Source of the DNA: CBDDIP01 sp965229005
Lineage (GTDB): Bacteria; Actinomycetota; Acidimicrobiia; Acidimicrobiales; Ilumatobacteraceae
Direction of reading: 5' to 3'
DNA: 64,000 nucleotides
NCBI GenBank assembly: GCA_965229005.1
Contig: CBDDIP010000002.1
Coordinates: forward strand, 3,410,001-3,474,000
Shown: piece by piece, positions 25,742-34,007 of the stretch
Numbering within the stretch: position 1 is the first letter of the stretch
How the letters are laid out: each line of letters begins with the position of its first letter
Notes under the pieces: model-generated
What the model was told of the DNA's origin: nothing
Database searches by the model: none
What the model saw: the letters and a program-made list of their open reading frames with translations, nothing else
Program-made: the position numbers and the translations under genes

Positions 25742-26207
25742 TCGGCTGGGCGAAGACCATCCGTCGATCGAAGCCGGGCTCCGTCGGCAGGAAGCCGTTG
25801 CGATCCGGCCACAGCAGCTGCACGACCTCGAACGCAACGCTCCGGTGCCACGACACCGCGGTGGTGAACATCGGAGCTGCCTCGGTGAGGTCGACCGGCG
25901 CGAACAGGCAACGCAGCTCGTTGTCGAACAGACCGGTCAGCTCGACGCCGATCGGGATCTCGGTGCCGCCGCGCAGCATGTCGGCCAGGAGGTCGAACAG
26001 ACCGCGAGCGGCGACGTTCTGCAACCCGAAGACGACCACCTCCGGGAAGGCGAACGCCTCGGGGAAGCCAACGGTGTAGATGTACGGCGCGATCGGCGGA
26101 TCAGTGTCGGGCTGCGCGGCCACGGCCTCCATCGCCCAGCCATGCGTCTCGATCATCCAGTCGATCTTCTCGTCGTGCGGGATGTGGAAGTCCGGGAGGT
26201 CCGTCAC
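25722..26207 (-). CDS. DUF4262 protein
   Basis: 161 aa from GTG 26207. The sequence runs HDEKIDWMIETHGWAMEAVA, then APYIYTVGFPEAFAFPEVVV, NVAARGLFDLLADMLRGG and AVSWHRSVAFEVVQLLWPDR, which is the DUF4262 pattern (HG-W, YTVG, F-P-E). The family is soluble and has no established biochemical role; members are common in actinobacteria. It is convergent with the small gene 25469-25741 (20-bp overlap). No ribosome site of note. Confidence 0.82.
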   Translation of the reverse strand: MTDLPDFHIPHDEKIDWMIETHGWAMEAVAAQPDTDPPIAPYIYTVGFPEAFAFPEVVVFGLQNVAARGLFDLLADMLRGGTEIPIGVELTGLFDNELRCLFAPVDLTEAAPMFTTAVSWHRSVAFEVVQLLWPDRNGFLPTEPGFDRRMVFAQPIIGQVD

Positions 26208-26248
26208 GGCACGATCCTCTCAAAATCGGGTTCGGGCCAACCACCCCG

Positions 26249-27091
26249 TCAGCTGAGGACGCGCTTGCGGAAGCCGGCGATGCCGACGCGCAGCAGGAGC
26301 GCGCCGACCGCGGTCAGCACGGCGAAGACGATCCACATGCTCATGTGCGGCACGCCGGTCGTGAGTGCGGCGCGCATGCCCTCGCAGAGGTAGACGAGCG
26401 GGTTGACGAGGACGGCGATCTGCAGCCAGCGCAGCGAGTGCAGCGATTGCCACGGGTAGTAGACGGCTCCGAGGAACGTCATCGGCAGCACGAGCAACCC
26501 GAAGATCAGCGGCACCTGCTTGGGTTCCACCTTCGTGCCGACGAACAGCCCCAACGACGCGCTCATGAACGCGCCGAGCATCATCACCGGGATCAAGAGC
26601 AGTGGGTTCACGTGCAGGTGCACCTTCGTTGCCGGGATGAACAGGCCCATGGGGAACACGAGCGCCCCGGCGATCAGCGCCTGCACCGCGCCCGCGACGA
26701 CCTTCTCGATGGCGATCGCCGACACCGGCAGCGGCGCGAGGACGCGATCCTCGATCTCCCGCGTGAAGCCGAAGTCCTGCACCAGCGGCAGCGCCACCGC
26801 TTGGATGCCTTGGAAGATCATCGTGCTGGCGATGACACCGCCGACCAGCAGGGTCGAGAAGGCACCCGACCCGCTGCCGCCACCGACGCCCTGGCCGATC
26901 TTCGGGAAGACGTAGGTGAAGACGAACATGAGGAGGAGCGGCTGCATCACGGTGCGAGCGAGGAACATGGCGAACTCCTTGCGGAGCACGACGAGGTCGC
27001 GGGCGAGCAAGGCGATGAACGCGGCGCGCACGCTGGCGGTCGTGCCGATGAGCTCGGGCACCCGGGGAGAGGAGACGGCGGTGTCGGTCAT
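26249..27091 (-). CDS. ABC-2 type exporter permease
   Basis: 280 aa with six predicted transmembrane helices. The N-terminal segment AFIALLARDLVVLRKEFAMF and the middle block DFGFTREIEDRVLAPLPVSA are typical of the ABC-2/DrrB type (daunorubicin and polyketide exporters). LPMTFLGAVYYPWQSL and ALLLRVGIAGFRKRVLS mark the C-terminal half. The start ATG 27091 touches the ATPase stop (TGATG), so ATPase and permease are co-translated as a two-component exporter. Substrate unknown; the family exports drugs, lipids or polysaccharides. Confidence 0.88.
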   Translation of the reverse strand: MTDTAVSSPRVPELIGTTASVRAAFIALLARDLVVLRKEFAMFLARTVMQPLLLMFVFTYVFPKIGQGVGGGSGSGAFSTLLVGGVIASTMIFQGIQAVALPLVQDFGFTREIEDRVLAPLPVSAIAIEKVVAGAVQALIAGALVFPMGLFIPATKVHLHVNPLLLIPVMMLGAFMSASLGLFVGTKVEPKQVPLIFGLLVLPMTFLGAVYYPWQSLHSLRWLQIAVLVNPLVYLCEGMRAALTTGVPHMSMWIVFAVLTAVGALLLRVGIAGFRKRVLS

Positions 27092-28125
27092 CAGTCTCGA
27101 AGGTCCTTTCCGGTCAGCTGGATGAAGACGGTCTCGAGCGTGGGCTCGGCGACCGAGATGTCGGTGACGTCGAGGCCCGACTCGGACGCGGTGGCGATCA
27201 AGCGGGGCACGATGCCTCGCCCGCCGCGCACGTGCACGGTGACGCCGCCGCGTGCTCCGACCTCCGACTTGACGACGCCCTCCGCGCCGCGCAGCGCGTC
27301 GGCCAGGCGCGCGTCGTCGCCGGCGCTGACGGTGACCACCGTGTCGGCATCGACCGATCGCTTCAGGCCGGCGGGTGTGTCGAGGGCGAGCATCCGACCG
27401 TGGTCCATGATCGCCACCCGCTCGCACAGCACGTCGGCCTCCTCCATGTAGTGCGTCGTCAGGAGGACGGTCTGGCCGCCGGCGTTGAGCTCGCGGACGA
27501 GCTCCCACAGGCTCAGCCGCGTTTGCGGGTCGAGGCCGGCGGTCGGCTCGTCGAGGAACAGCACCGACGGACGGTGCATGATCGAACGCGCCACCATCAG
27601 GCGCTGCGCCAGACCGCCCGACAGGGTCGGCACCCCGACGTCGCGCTTGTCGGTGAGGCGGAACACCTCCAGCAGTCGATCTGCCTCTGCCGCGGCCTGC
27701 TTGGCCGGCATGCCGAAGTAACGCCCGTGGAAGGCAAGGTTCTCCACGACGGTCAGTGAACGGTCGAGGGTGTTGGTCTGGGTGACGACGCCGATGCGCT
27801 GCTTGGCCTTCGCCGGGTCGGCCACCACGTCGATGCCCGCCACCATCGCCTCGCCCGACGTGGGGATCACCCGCGTGGTCAGCATCCCGATCGTCGTCGA
27901 CTTGCCGGCGCCGTTCGGGCCGAGCAGCCCGAAGATCTCGCCGCGCCGCACGTCGAGGTCGAGTGATTCGACCGCTGCGCTGCGCTGCGCCGGGTCGGTG
28001 GCGACGGGTTTGGCGCCGGGAGGACCGGCTCCAGGTCGAGCGAACGCCGGCGGTCCGGCGTACATCTTGCGCAACGCACGGGTTCGGATGACCGTGTCCG
28101 CGTCCGCTTGGTCAACAGCTGTCAT
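27091..28125 (-). CDS. ABC-2 exporter ATP-binding protein (DrrA-like)
   Basis: 344 aa. Walker A GLLGPNGAGKSTTIG is near residue 70, the Q-loop region GVVTQTNTLDRSLTV follows, then signature TLSGGLAQRLMVARSI, Walker B VLFLDEPTAGLDPQT, the switch His in LTTHYMEEADVLCERV and a C-terminal regulatory region (about 260-344) as in DrrA. An unusual Pro/Ala/Gly-rich insert of about 30 residues (PPAFARPGAGPPGAKPVATD region, about 24-52) sits between the first strand and Walker A. The start ATG 28125 lies seven bases from a perfect 16-bp palindrome. It powers the permease encoded directly downstream. Confidence 0.9.
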   Translation of the reverse strand: MTAVDQADADTVIRTRALRKMYAGPPAFARPGAGPPGAKPVATDPAQRSAAVESLDLDVRRGEIFGLLGPNGAGKSTTIGMLTTRVIPTSGEAMVAGIDVVADPAKAKQRIGVVTQTNTLDRSLTVVENLAFHGRYFGMPAKQAAAEADRLLEVFRLTDKRDVGVPTLSGGLAQRLMVARSIMHRPSVLFLDEPTAGLDPQTRLSLWELVRELNAGGQTVLLTTHYMEEADVLCERVAIMDHGRMLALDTPAGLKRSVDADTVVTVSAGDDARLADALRGAEGVVKSEVGARGGVTVHVRGGRGIVPRLIATASESGLDVTDISVAEPTLETVFIQLTGKDLRD

Positions 28126-28131
28126 GGTGTA

Positions 28132-28147
28132 TCACGATATATCGTGA
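28132..28147. promoter_or_regulatory. Perfect palindromic operator before the ABC-2 exporter
   Basis: TCACGATATATCGTGA is a perfect 16-bp palindrome in a local A/T pocket of otherwise GC-rich DNA. It ends seven bases before the ATPase start, so the transcript is probably leaderless or the operator overlaps the promoter. TetR- or PadR-type repressors use such sites to control exporters. No regulator gene is adjacent; the neighbour is an APH-like kinase on the same strand. Confidence 0.6.
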
Positions 28148-28186
28148 AGTCCACGGAGTGGCAAGGGCTGCTCGAACAATTCCGGA

Positions 28187-29230
28187 TCAGATCAGCGATT
28201 CGCTGCCGAGATCGAGCGCCTGCTGCACGGCACGCGTCAACATCGCTGCGAACATCGCTTCGCTTCGATCGCTGGTGCCCACGATCTGCGAGGCGATGAC
28301 GCTCATGATGATCCCCGCGTAGGCGTCGCGTGCGTACTCGCGCCACAGCACGTCGCCGTCGACCTGGACGCCGTAGCCGGCGAGCGCGGCGCCGTACTCG
28401 TCGACGAGGCCGCGCTCGATCGCCCGGCGGTCCTCGGGCAACGGACCGGCGCTCATGAAGTAGGACACATCCGTGGACGCCGCGCCGTGGCCGGGCGTCT
28501 GCCAGTCGACGGCGGCAATCGTCGCGCCGCCCGCCGGCGAGGCGAACATCAGGTTGTCGAGGCGGTAGTCGCCGTGCGTGACCGTGAGCCCGATCGGCGT
28601 GCGGGCGTCGATCCAGTCGGACAATCGCGGGCCGAAGCGCTCCAGCAGACCGATGCCCTCGGCGTCGAGGTACTTGGCGAACGTGCCGAGGTAGCCCGGC
28701 AGGAACATCGACCACAGCGTCGACAGCTGCATCGCATCCTCCGGTCCAGAGCGACGTGTGAGCCACTCCAGGTCGTTCAGCGTCTCGTCGCCCCAGCGCG
28801 GACCGTGCAGCTTGGCCAGCTCGAGCACCGCGGTTCGGGCGTGCTCCACCGAGCAGCCGGTGATCTGGTTGCCCTGCTCGGCCGGCGAGAGGTCTTCCAT
28901 CAGCAGGGTGAAGTCGCCGTCGTTCTCCGGATGCCACTCGGCGTGGAAGCAGCGGGCGACGCGGATGTCCACAGTCGGCGCGACCTCTTGGTAGAAGAGC
29001 ACCTCGCGCTCGTAGTTGCGCAGCGCGACCCCCGTGGCGCGACTGGTCGGGTCCGGCGACGGCAGCTTGGCGATCAGGCTCGTCGGCAGTTCGCTGCCGG
29101 CCGGGACGTCCAGCGCGAGCCGCAGGTTCATGCCCACCAGCCCGTCACCGATCCGCTTGGTTCCGGTGATGCGCACGTCCTCACCCAGGACGCTGCTCAG
29201 CCACTGGTCGGTCACGTCATCGGGCGCCAT
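28187..29230 (-). CDS. APH/ecdysteroid-kinase-like phosphotransferase
   Basis: 347 aa with the aminoglycoside-phosphotransferase fold. The ATP lysine region LPTSLIAKLPSPDPTSRATG is followed by FTLLMEDLSPAEQGNQITGC, the Brenner-type catalytic motif THGDYRLDNLMFA (His-Gly-Asp, Asn) and metal-binding AVDWQTPGHGAASTDVSYFM. The LEDL/HGDYRLDN pattern is close to the ecdysteroid kinase-like and DUF1679 branch used on small alcohols. ATG 29230 is chosen because upstream sequence in this frame encodes only repeat-like low-complexity residues. It diverges from the phytanoyl-CoA dioxygenase-like gene by 27 bp. Substrate unknown. Confidence 0.85.
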   Translation of the reverse strand: MAPDDVTDQWLSSVLGEDVRITGTKRIGDGLVGMNLRLALDVPAGSELPTSLIAKLPSPDPTSRATGVALRNYEREVLFYQEVAPTVDIRVARCFHAEWHPENDGDFTLLMEDLSPAEQGNQITGCSVEHARTAVLELAKLHGPRWGDETLNDLEWLTRRSGPEDAMQLSTLWSMFLPGYLGTFAKYLDAEGIGLLERFGPRLSDWIDARTPIGLTVTHGDYRLDNLMFASPAGGATIAAVDWQTPGHGAASTDVSYFMSAGPLPEDRRAIERGLVDEYGAALAGYGVQVDGDVLWREYARDAYAGIIMSVIASQIVGTSDRSEAMFAAMLTRAVQQALDLGSESLI

Positions 29231-29257
29231 GGCGGGCGACGGTAGCCTGCCGCGCGC

Positions 29258-30064
29258 ATGGGGACGCCTGTCGGAGACGCGCACATCGAGCAGCTCGATC
29301 GAGAGGGCTACACGATCGTGCGCGATGCATTCGATGCCGATCTGGCCGCCGCGCTGCAGGACGACATCGATCGCCTCGAAGCGGAGCTGCGGATCGAGCC
29401 GAGCAGCAACAGCTTCGAGGGTCGCGCCACCACCCGCGTCTACAACCTCCTCGCGCTCGGCGAGCTGTACCGGCAGATCCCGGTTCACCCCGCGGTGCTC
29501 CCGCTGATCCAGCACCTGCTCGGCGACGGGTGCCTCGTCAGCAGCCTGTCGAGCATCACCATCGGCCCGGGCGAGGTGGCCCAACCGATCCACGCCGACG
29601 ATCAGGTGATGCCGCTGCCCAAACCGCATCCGGCGACGACGGCCAACAGCATGTGGGCGATCACCGACTTCACCGAGGAGAACGGCGCCACCCGCATCAT
29701 CCCCGGCACGCACGTGGCCGACCACTCCCCCGCCTACGGACAGCACTACGAGAGCGCCTGCGCTGAGATGACAGCCGGCAGCGTGCTCGTGTGGCACGGA
29801 TCGCTGTGGCACGGCGGTGGCGCCAACCTCACCGGCGAGCGTCGCCGCGGCATCGCCATGAACTACTGCGCCGGCTGGGTCCGACAGCAGGAGAACCAGC
29901 AGCTCGGCATCCCGTTGGCGACGCTGCGCGAGTTCTCCCCCGAGCTCCAGGAGCTGTGCGGCTTCGGCGTGTACCGCGGGCTCATCGGCCACATCGATCG
30001 GCGGACTCCGGCGTCGATCTTCCTCGGCGACGACGGCAGGCCGATGCTGTGGGATCGCGCCTGA
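29258..30064 (+). CDS. Phytanoyl-CoA dioxygenase-family Fe(II)/2-oxoglutarate oxygenase
   Basis: 268 aa. The double-stranded beta-helix ligand set is visible: IHADDQVMPLP (His-x-Asp), later LVWHGSLWHGGGANLTG (distal His) and RRGIAMNY (Arg for 2-oxoglutarate). The start HIEQLDREGYTIVRDAFDAD is typical of PhyH. It probably hydroxylates a lipid or other small molecule using 2-oxoglutarate and O2. It diverges from the kinase-like gene and precedes a SURF1 gene by 36 bp. Start ATG 29258. Confidence 0.88.
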   Translation: MGTPVGDAHIEQLDREGYTIVRDAFDADLAAALQDDIDRLEAELRIEPSSNSFEGRATTRVYNLLALGELYRQIPVHPAVLPLIQHLLGDGCLVSSLSSITIGPGEVAQPIHADDQVMPLPKPHPATTANSMWAITDFTEENGATRIIPGTHVADHSPAYGQHYESACAEMTAGSVLVWHGSLWHGGGANLTGERRRGIAMNYCAGWVRQQENQQLGIPLATLREFSPELQELCGFGVYRGLIGHIDRRTPASIFLGDDGRPMLWDRA

Positions 30065-30100
30065 ACCCAGGCGGCACTTCTCCGTTACCGTCGAGCCGGC

Positions 30101-30901
30101 ATGTACCGGTTCCTCCTGCGACCCAAGTGGATCGCCTTCCACCTGCTGATCGTCGCCACCGTCGTCACCATGGTCAGCCTCGCCCTTTGGCAGCTGCGCC
30201 GGCTCGACGAGCGGAAGTCGTTCAACGCTCGGGTCGAGCAGAACCTCGATGCAGCGATCGAGCCGTTGGCCGGCGTGCTCACCGACGGGGTCGATCAGTC
30301 GTCGATCGAGTGGCGTCAGGTCGGCGTCACCGGCACGTACCTGGCCGGTCAGACCGTGCTGGTCGTCAACCGATCGCAGGGTGGTGAGTCCGGGCGCAAC
30401 GTGGTCGACGCGCTGCAGCTCACCGACGGCACGGTGATCCTCGTCAACCGCGGCTTCGTGCCGCAGGAGGACGCCGTTCCCCCCGCACCCTCCGGCCGCG
30501 TCGAGGTGATCGGCCGGTTGCGGCGCAGTGAGGTGCGCCGCACGGGGCAACCGGAGGACCCGAGTGGTGTCGTGCTCACCGAGGTGCGGCGCATCGACAT
30601 CGACAAGCTCGCACCTCAGGTGAGCGCGGCCACAGGAACCGACGTGCTGCCGATGTACCTCGAACGCGTCACCAGCGACCCCGCCGACGGCACCGCGGTC
30701 GACGAGACCGGTCAGGACCCACCGCTGCCCATCGCGCTCCCCGAGCTGGGCGAGGGCCCGCACCTGTCGTACACGATCCAGTGGTTCATCTTCAGCGCCT
30801 GCGTCATCGCCGGCTGGGTCTTCGCCGTACGTCGTTCCGCCGCCACCCGCTCGGGCGTCGTCCGCAAACGCCGCGGCCCACCCCCCATCCTCGAACCGTG
30901 A
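30101..30901 (+). CDS. SURF1-family cytochrome oxidase assembly protein
   Basis: 266 aa. SURF1 layout: N-terminal helix WIAFHLLIVATVVTMVSLAL with WQLRRLDERK, a central beta domain (VGVTGTYLAGQTVLVVNRSQ, DGTVILVNRGFVPQ, VEVIGRLRRSEVRR) and a C-terminal helix HLSYTIQWFIFSACVIAGWV. SURF1 helps place haem and assemble the aa3 cytochrome c oxidase in the membrane. A basic tail (RRSAATRSGVVRKRRGPPPI) follows. No oxidase genes are nearby. The gene ends at 30901 where a repeat-rich gap begins. Confidence 0.9.
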   Translation: MYRFLLRPKWIAFHLLIVATVVTMVSLALWQLRRLDERKSFNARVEQNLDAAIEPLAGVLTDGVDQSSIEWRQVGVTGTYLAGQTVLVVNRSQGGESGRNVVDALQLTDGTVILVNRGFVPQEDAVPPAPSGRVEVIGRLRRSEVRRTGQPEDPSGVVLTEVRRIDIDKLAPQVSAATGTDVLPMYLERVTSDPADGTAVDETGQDPPLPIALPELGEGPHLSYTIQWFIFSACVIAGWVFAVRRSAATRSGVVRKRRGPPPILEP

Positions 30902-30931
30902 AGCCCGGCGCCCGCGAGCAGCCGAGCAGCA

Positions 30932-31129
30932 GAGTTCGGGTGAGCGAGCGCAGCGAACCCGAGATGAGCGGCGTTCGAGCACACGAGTTCGGGTGAGCGA
31001 GCGCAGCGAGCGAGCTCGGCAGGTGAGCGCAGCGAACCCGAGATGAGCGGCGTTCGAGCACACGAGTTCGGGTGAGCGAGCGCAGCGAGCGAGCTCGGCA
31101 GGTGAGCGCAGCGAACCCGAGATGAGCGG
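30932..31129. repeat. Three tandem copies of a 79-bp intergenic repeat
   Basis: The unit starts GAGTTCGGGTGAGCGAGCGC and ends CGTTCGAGCACAC. Copy 2 (30985-31063) is full length. Copy 3 (31064-31129) is identical over 66 bp. Copy 1 (30932-30984) lacks an internal 26 bp. The element contains self-complementary GAGCGAGCGCAGCGAGCGAG. It lies between convergent genes (SURF1 ending 30901, metallo-beta-lactamase-fold gene ending 31358). Similar GAGCGAGCGCAGCG strings occur widely in actinobacterial intergenic DNA. It is not CRISPR because there are no spacers. Confidence 0.8.
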
Positions 31130-31357
31130 TGAGTCACCATCGGCCGCAGATCTCTCACCTCGCGATGAGGTGTGAGCGGCGCATGACCGCTCATACCTCA
31201 TCGCGGTCTCGGGGCCACCCGGCGCGATGAGAAACAGGCGCCTATCGACCGCTCATACCTCATCGCACTTGGTCGAACCCGAGGTGAGAGGTGATCGGCC
31301 ATCGAGCGCAGATCACTCACCTCGTCGGCGAGCCCGCCGGGTCCGGTGAGTGGTGAG
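31130..31357. repeat. Hairpin and direct-repeat region, no gene
   Basis: The remainder of the 456-bp gap holds a strong hairpin: CGCGATGAGGTGTGAGCGG (31161-31179) pairs with 31187-31205 across 19 bp with one mismatch and a 7-base loop. The 20-mer GACCGCTCATACCTCATCGC occurs at 31185-31204 and again at about 31238-31257. Further short runs of CTCACCTCG and GAGGTGAG give more stems. Reading frames here are non-coding-like. It probably serves as a terminator or an unclassified repeat region. Confidence 0.6.
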
Positions 31358-32320
31358 TCAGTGGAGGCCGTCGGGGGCTTCGAGCTCGGCCATGCGGCGG
31401 AACTGCTCGATGATGTTGGGGGTGACGTGTGCGGGGTCGAGGGATCGATAGGCGGTCTCGACGTTGACGGCGATCCGGCCGAACTCGCCCCAGCCGGTGA
31501 ACTCAGGCTTGGCGCCGATCAGCTTGGCGATGTCGCGCGCCGCCTCCCAGGCGTCGATGCCGGCGTCGTGACGGGAGGTCGCCTCGGCGTCGACGAAGGC
31601 GAGGTAGTCGCGCACGGCAGCGACGCCGGCCTTGTCGGTGACCGGACCATGTCCAGGCACCACCGTGTCGACGTCCATGCCGAGCATCAGATCGCAGGCG
31701 GCCACCCAGTTGGACAGCGGTCCGGCCCACACGATCGGCGTGCCGTTGATGAACAGGATGTCGCCGGTGTAGATGGTGCGAGCGTCGGGCACGTGGGCCA
31801 GCGTGTCGCCGGCCGTGTGCGCCGGACCGACCTCGATCAGCTCGACGATGCGCCCGCCGACCTCCACGTCGAGTCGACCGTCGAAGGTTCGGTTCGGCAG
31901 CTGCACCTCGATGCCGTCGAACTCGAACGCGCCGAAGAACCCGCGGAACAGCTCGCCCATCTCGTCCGGCGCGTTGTTGAGCGCGGCCATCATCGCCGGC
32001 GGGACTTCGCTCATCTCGTGCGCTGTCGCCGTGCTGGCGATGATCTCCGCACCGGTGACGAGCTGGTTGCCGTAGCAGTGGTCGCCGTTGGCGTGCGTGT
32101 TGACCAGCGTGCCGATCGGCGCCGCAACGGTGAGCGGGGCCATGGCGTCGAGCATCCGCTGCGTCAACTTCAGATCGAAGAGCGTGTCGACGAGCAACGA
32201 CGCGCCGTCGCCGACGACGAGGCCGGCGTTGCTCCACCCCCACCCGCCGTCGGGCTGCAAGTAGGCGAAGCATCCGTCGCCGAGCTCGTGGACGCCGAGT
32301 GTGTACGCACCTGTTCCCAT
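31358..32320 (-). CDS. Metallo-beta-lactamase-fold hydrolase
   Basis: 320 aa. Metal motif NTHANGDHCYGNQ (HxHxDH variant: His, Asp, His) is near residue 75, VGPAHTAGDTLAH near 165, IYTGDILFING near 185 and TVVPGHGPVTD near 215. This is the broad MBL/glyoxalase II-like hydrolase fold (quorum lactonases, alkyl sulfatases and others). The C-terminal helices (EAARDIAKLIGAKPEFTGWG) extend beyond the core. Substrate unknown. It diverges from the WS/DGAT gene with 58 bp between starts. Confidence 0.87.
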   Translation of the reverse strand: MGTGAYTLGVHELGDGCFAYLQPDGGWGWSNAGLVVGDGASLLVDTLFDLKLTQRMLDAMAPLTVAAPIGTLVNTHANGDHCYGNQLVTGAEIIASTATAHEMSEVPPAMMAALNNAPDEMGELFRGFFGAFEFDGIEVQLPNRTFDGRLDVEVGGRIVELIEVGPAHTAGDTLAHVPDARTIYTGDILFINGTPIVWAGPLSNWVAACDLMLGMDVDTVVPGHGPVTDKAGVAAVRDYLAFVDAEATSRHDAGIDAWEAARDIAKLIGAKPEFTGWGEFGRIAVNVETAYRSLDPAHVTPNIIEQFRRMAELEAPDGLH

Positions 32321-32378
32321 GGCCCCATCTGAGCACGTAACCTCCGGGCTCGGGGACGGGGCAAGCGAAGGGGGCGCA

Positions 32379-34007
32379 ATGCGTCAGCTCAGTGGGATCG
32401 ATGTCAGCTTCCTCAACATGGAGACGCCGACGACGTTCGGCCACGTGTCCTCGTTGAACATCTACGACCCTGCAGATGCGCCAGGCGGCGCCGGCCTGGA
32501 GGCGACGAAGAAGATCATCATGGAACGGATCGACCAGCTCACCCCGTTCCGCCGGCGACTGGTCGAGGTGCCACTCGGCCTCGACCTGCCGTACTGGATC
32601 GAGGACCCCAACTTCGACATCGACTTCCACGTGCGCCACCACGCCGTACCCCCGCCCGGCACGCCCGAGCAGCTGGCCGAGGTGGTCAGCCGCATCGTCG
32701 CCCGCCCACTCGATCGCACCCGCCCGCTGTGGGAGCTGTACGTCATCGAGGGCGTCGAGAACGGCACGCGCATCGCGCAGCTGACCAAGATCCACCACGC
32801 CGCGATCGACGGCGCTGCCGGGGCGATGATGCTGGCTGCGATCCTCGACACCGACCCGGACTTCCGTCCAACCGCCGAACCGCAGCCCTGGCACGGCGAC
32901 TCGATCCCCACCGACGACGAGATGCTGCGCAAGACGTTGGTCGAGTACCTGCGCCGCCCGGAGAAGATGATCCGCCTCGGCGTGCGCACCGCTCGCGAGT
33001 TCGCCGCGTCCACCGGCTCGGGTGGACTGCGTGCGCTGGCCGACGTGATCGCCCAGCCGATGCCCGGGCCGATGGGCCAGTTGGTGCGCAAGCGACTGCG
33101 CGCCCAGCAGGGCGACGACACCGACCGCGCTCCGGCACTGCCGCCCACGCCGGCGCCGCGCACGCCGTGGAACCGCCCGATCACGCCGCACCGCCGCTTC
33201 GCCTACACGACGGTGTCGCTGGAGGACGCGAAGACGATCCGTCGCGCGTTCGGCTGCACGTTCAACGACGTCGTGATGGCCGTGTGCTCGGGCACGCTGC
33301 GGCGCTACCTCGAGATGCACGACGCGCTGCCCAAGGAGCCGTTGATCGCCATGGTCCCGATCAGCGTGCGCAGCGGTGGCGAGGGCGACGCCTACCAGAA
33401 CCGCGTGTCCGCGCTGATGGCCGATCTGGCCACGGACGAGGCCGACCCGGTGGACCGCTTGCGTCGCGTGCAGCAGAGCATGACCGCGGCGAAGGAGAGC
33501 TTCGCCGCCATCCCCGCCGAGTCGCTGCAGGACTTCACCCAGTTCGCTCCCCCGGCCATCGCTGCACGGGCGATGCGCATGTACAGCCGCCTGCGCATCG
33601 CCGATCGCATGAACCCGCCGTTCAACCTCGTGATCTCCAACGTGCCCGGACCGAACTACCCGCTGTACTCGGCGGGCGCCAAGCTGCACCACTTCTACCC
33701 GGTGAGCACGCTCGTCGACGGGCAGGGCCTGAACATGACCGTGCAGAGCTACAACGGCAACCTCGACTTCGGCTTCGTCGCCTGCCGAGAGCTCGTGCCC
33801 GACGTGTGGGTGCTCACCGAACTGCTGCAGGACAGCATGCGCGAGCTGCTGGACGCCGCCGAGGCAGCCACAGCTCCGGCCCCCGCAGCACCGACAAAGG
33901 CGCCGGCCAAGAAGGCCGCTGCATCGAAGGCCGCGGCGAACGGTGTCAGCCGGCGCGCAGTTCGGCCGAAAGCCACGCGGCCACCCGCTCGGCGATCATC
34001 GCGGTAG
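32379..34007 (+). CDS. Wax ester synthase/diacylglycerol acyltransferase (WS/DGAT)
   Basis: 542 aa. Catalytic motif KIHHAAIDGAAG (HHxxxDG) is at about 143-154. Other family segments are QLSGIDVSFLNMETPTTFGH, FNLVISNVPGPNYPLYSAGA and LNMTVQSYNGNLDFGFVAC. The enzyme joins acyl-CoA to long-chain alcohol or diacylglycerol, building storage wax esters or triacylglycerol at the membrane. The last 45 residues are a Lys/Ala/Arg-rich tail (KAPAKKAAASKAAANG...). The final 62 bp overlap the 3' end of the convergent GMC oxidoreductase gene. Start ATG 32379 (MRQLSGID). Confidence 0.92.
   Translation: MRQLSGIDVSFLNMETPTTFGHVSSLNIYDPADAPGGAGLEATKKIIMERIDQLTPFRRRLVEVPLGLDLPYWIEDPNFDIDFHVRHHAVPPPGTPEQLAEVVSRIVARPLDRTRPLWELYVIEGVENGTRIAQLTKIHHAAIDGAAGAMMLAAILDTDPDFRPTAEPQPWHGDSIPTDDEMLRKTLVEYLRRPEKMIRLGVRTAREFAASTGSGGLRALADVIAQPMPGPMGQLVRKRLRAQQGDDTDRAPALPPTPAPRTPWNRPITPHRRFAYTTVSLEDAKTIRRAFGCTFNDVVMAVCSGTLRRYLEMHDALPKEPLIAMVPISVRSGGEGDAYQNRVSALMADLATDEADPVDRLRRVQQSMTAAKESFAAIPAESLQDFTQFAPPAIAARAMRMYSRLRIADRMNPPFNLVISNVPGPNYPLYSAGAKLHHFYPVSTLVDGQGLNMTVQSYNGNLDFGFVACRELVPDVWVLTELLQDSMRELLDAAEAATAPAPAAPTKAPAKKAAASKAAANGVSRRAVRPKATRPPARRSSR

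Noticed and set aside
30932..31129. CRISPR array
   Set aside because: Units of about 79 bp are directly abutted with no unique spacers and no cas genes.
29231..31201. Long N-terminal extension of the APH-like kinase through the repeat region
   Set aside because: The extension crosses PhyH-like and SURF1 genes on the other strand and translates the 79-bp repeats; the real protein starts at ATG 29230.
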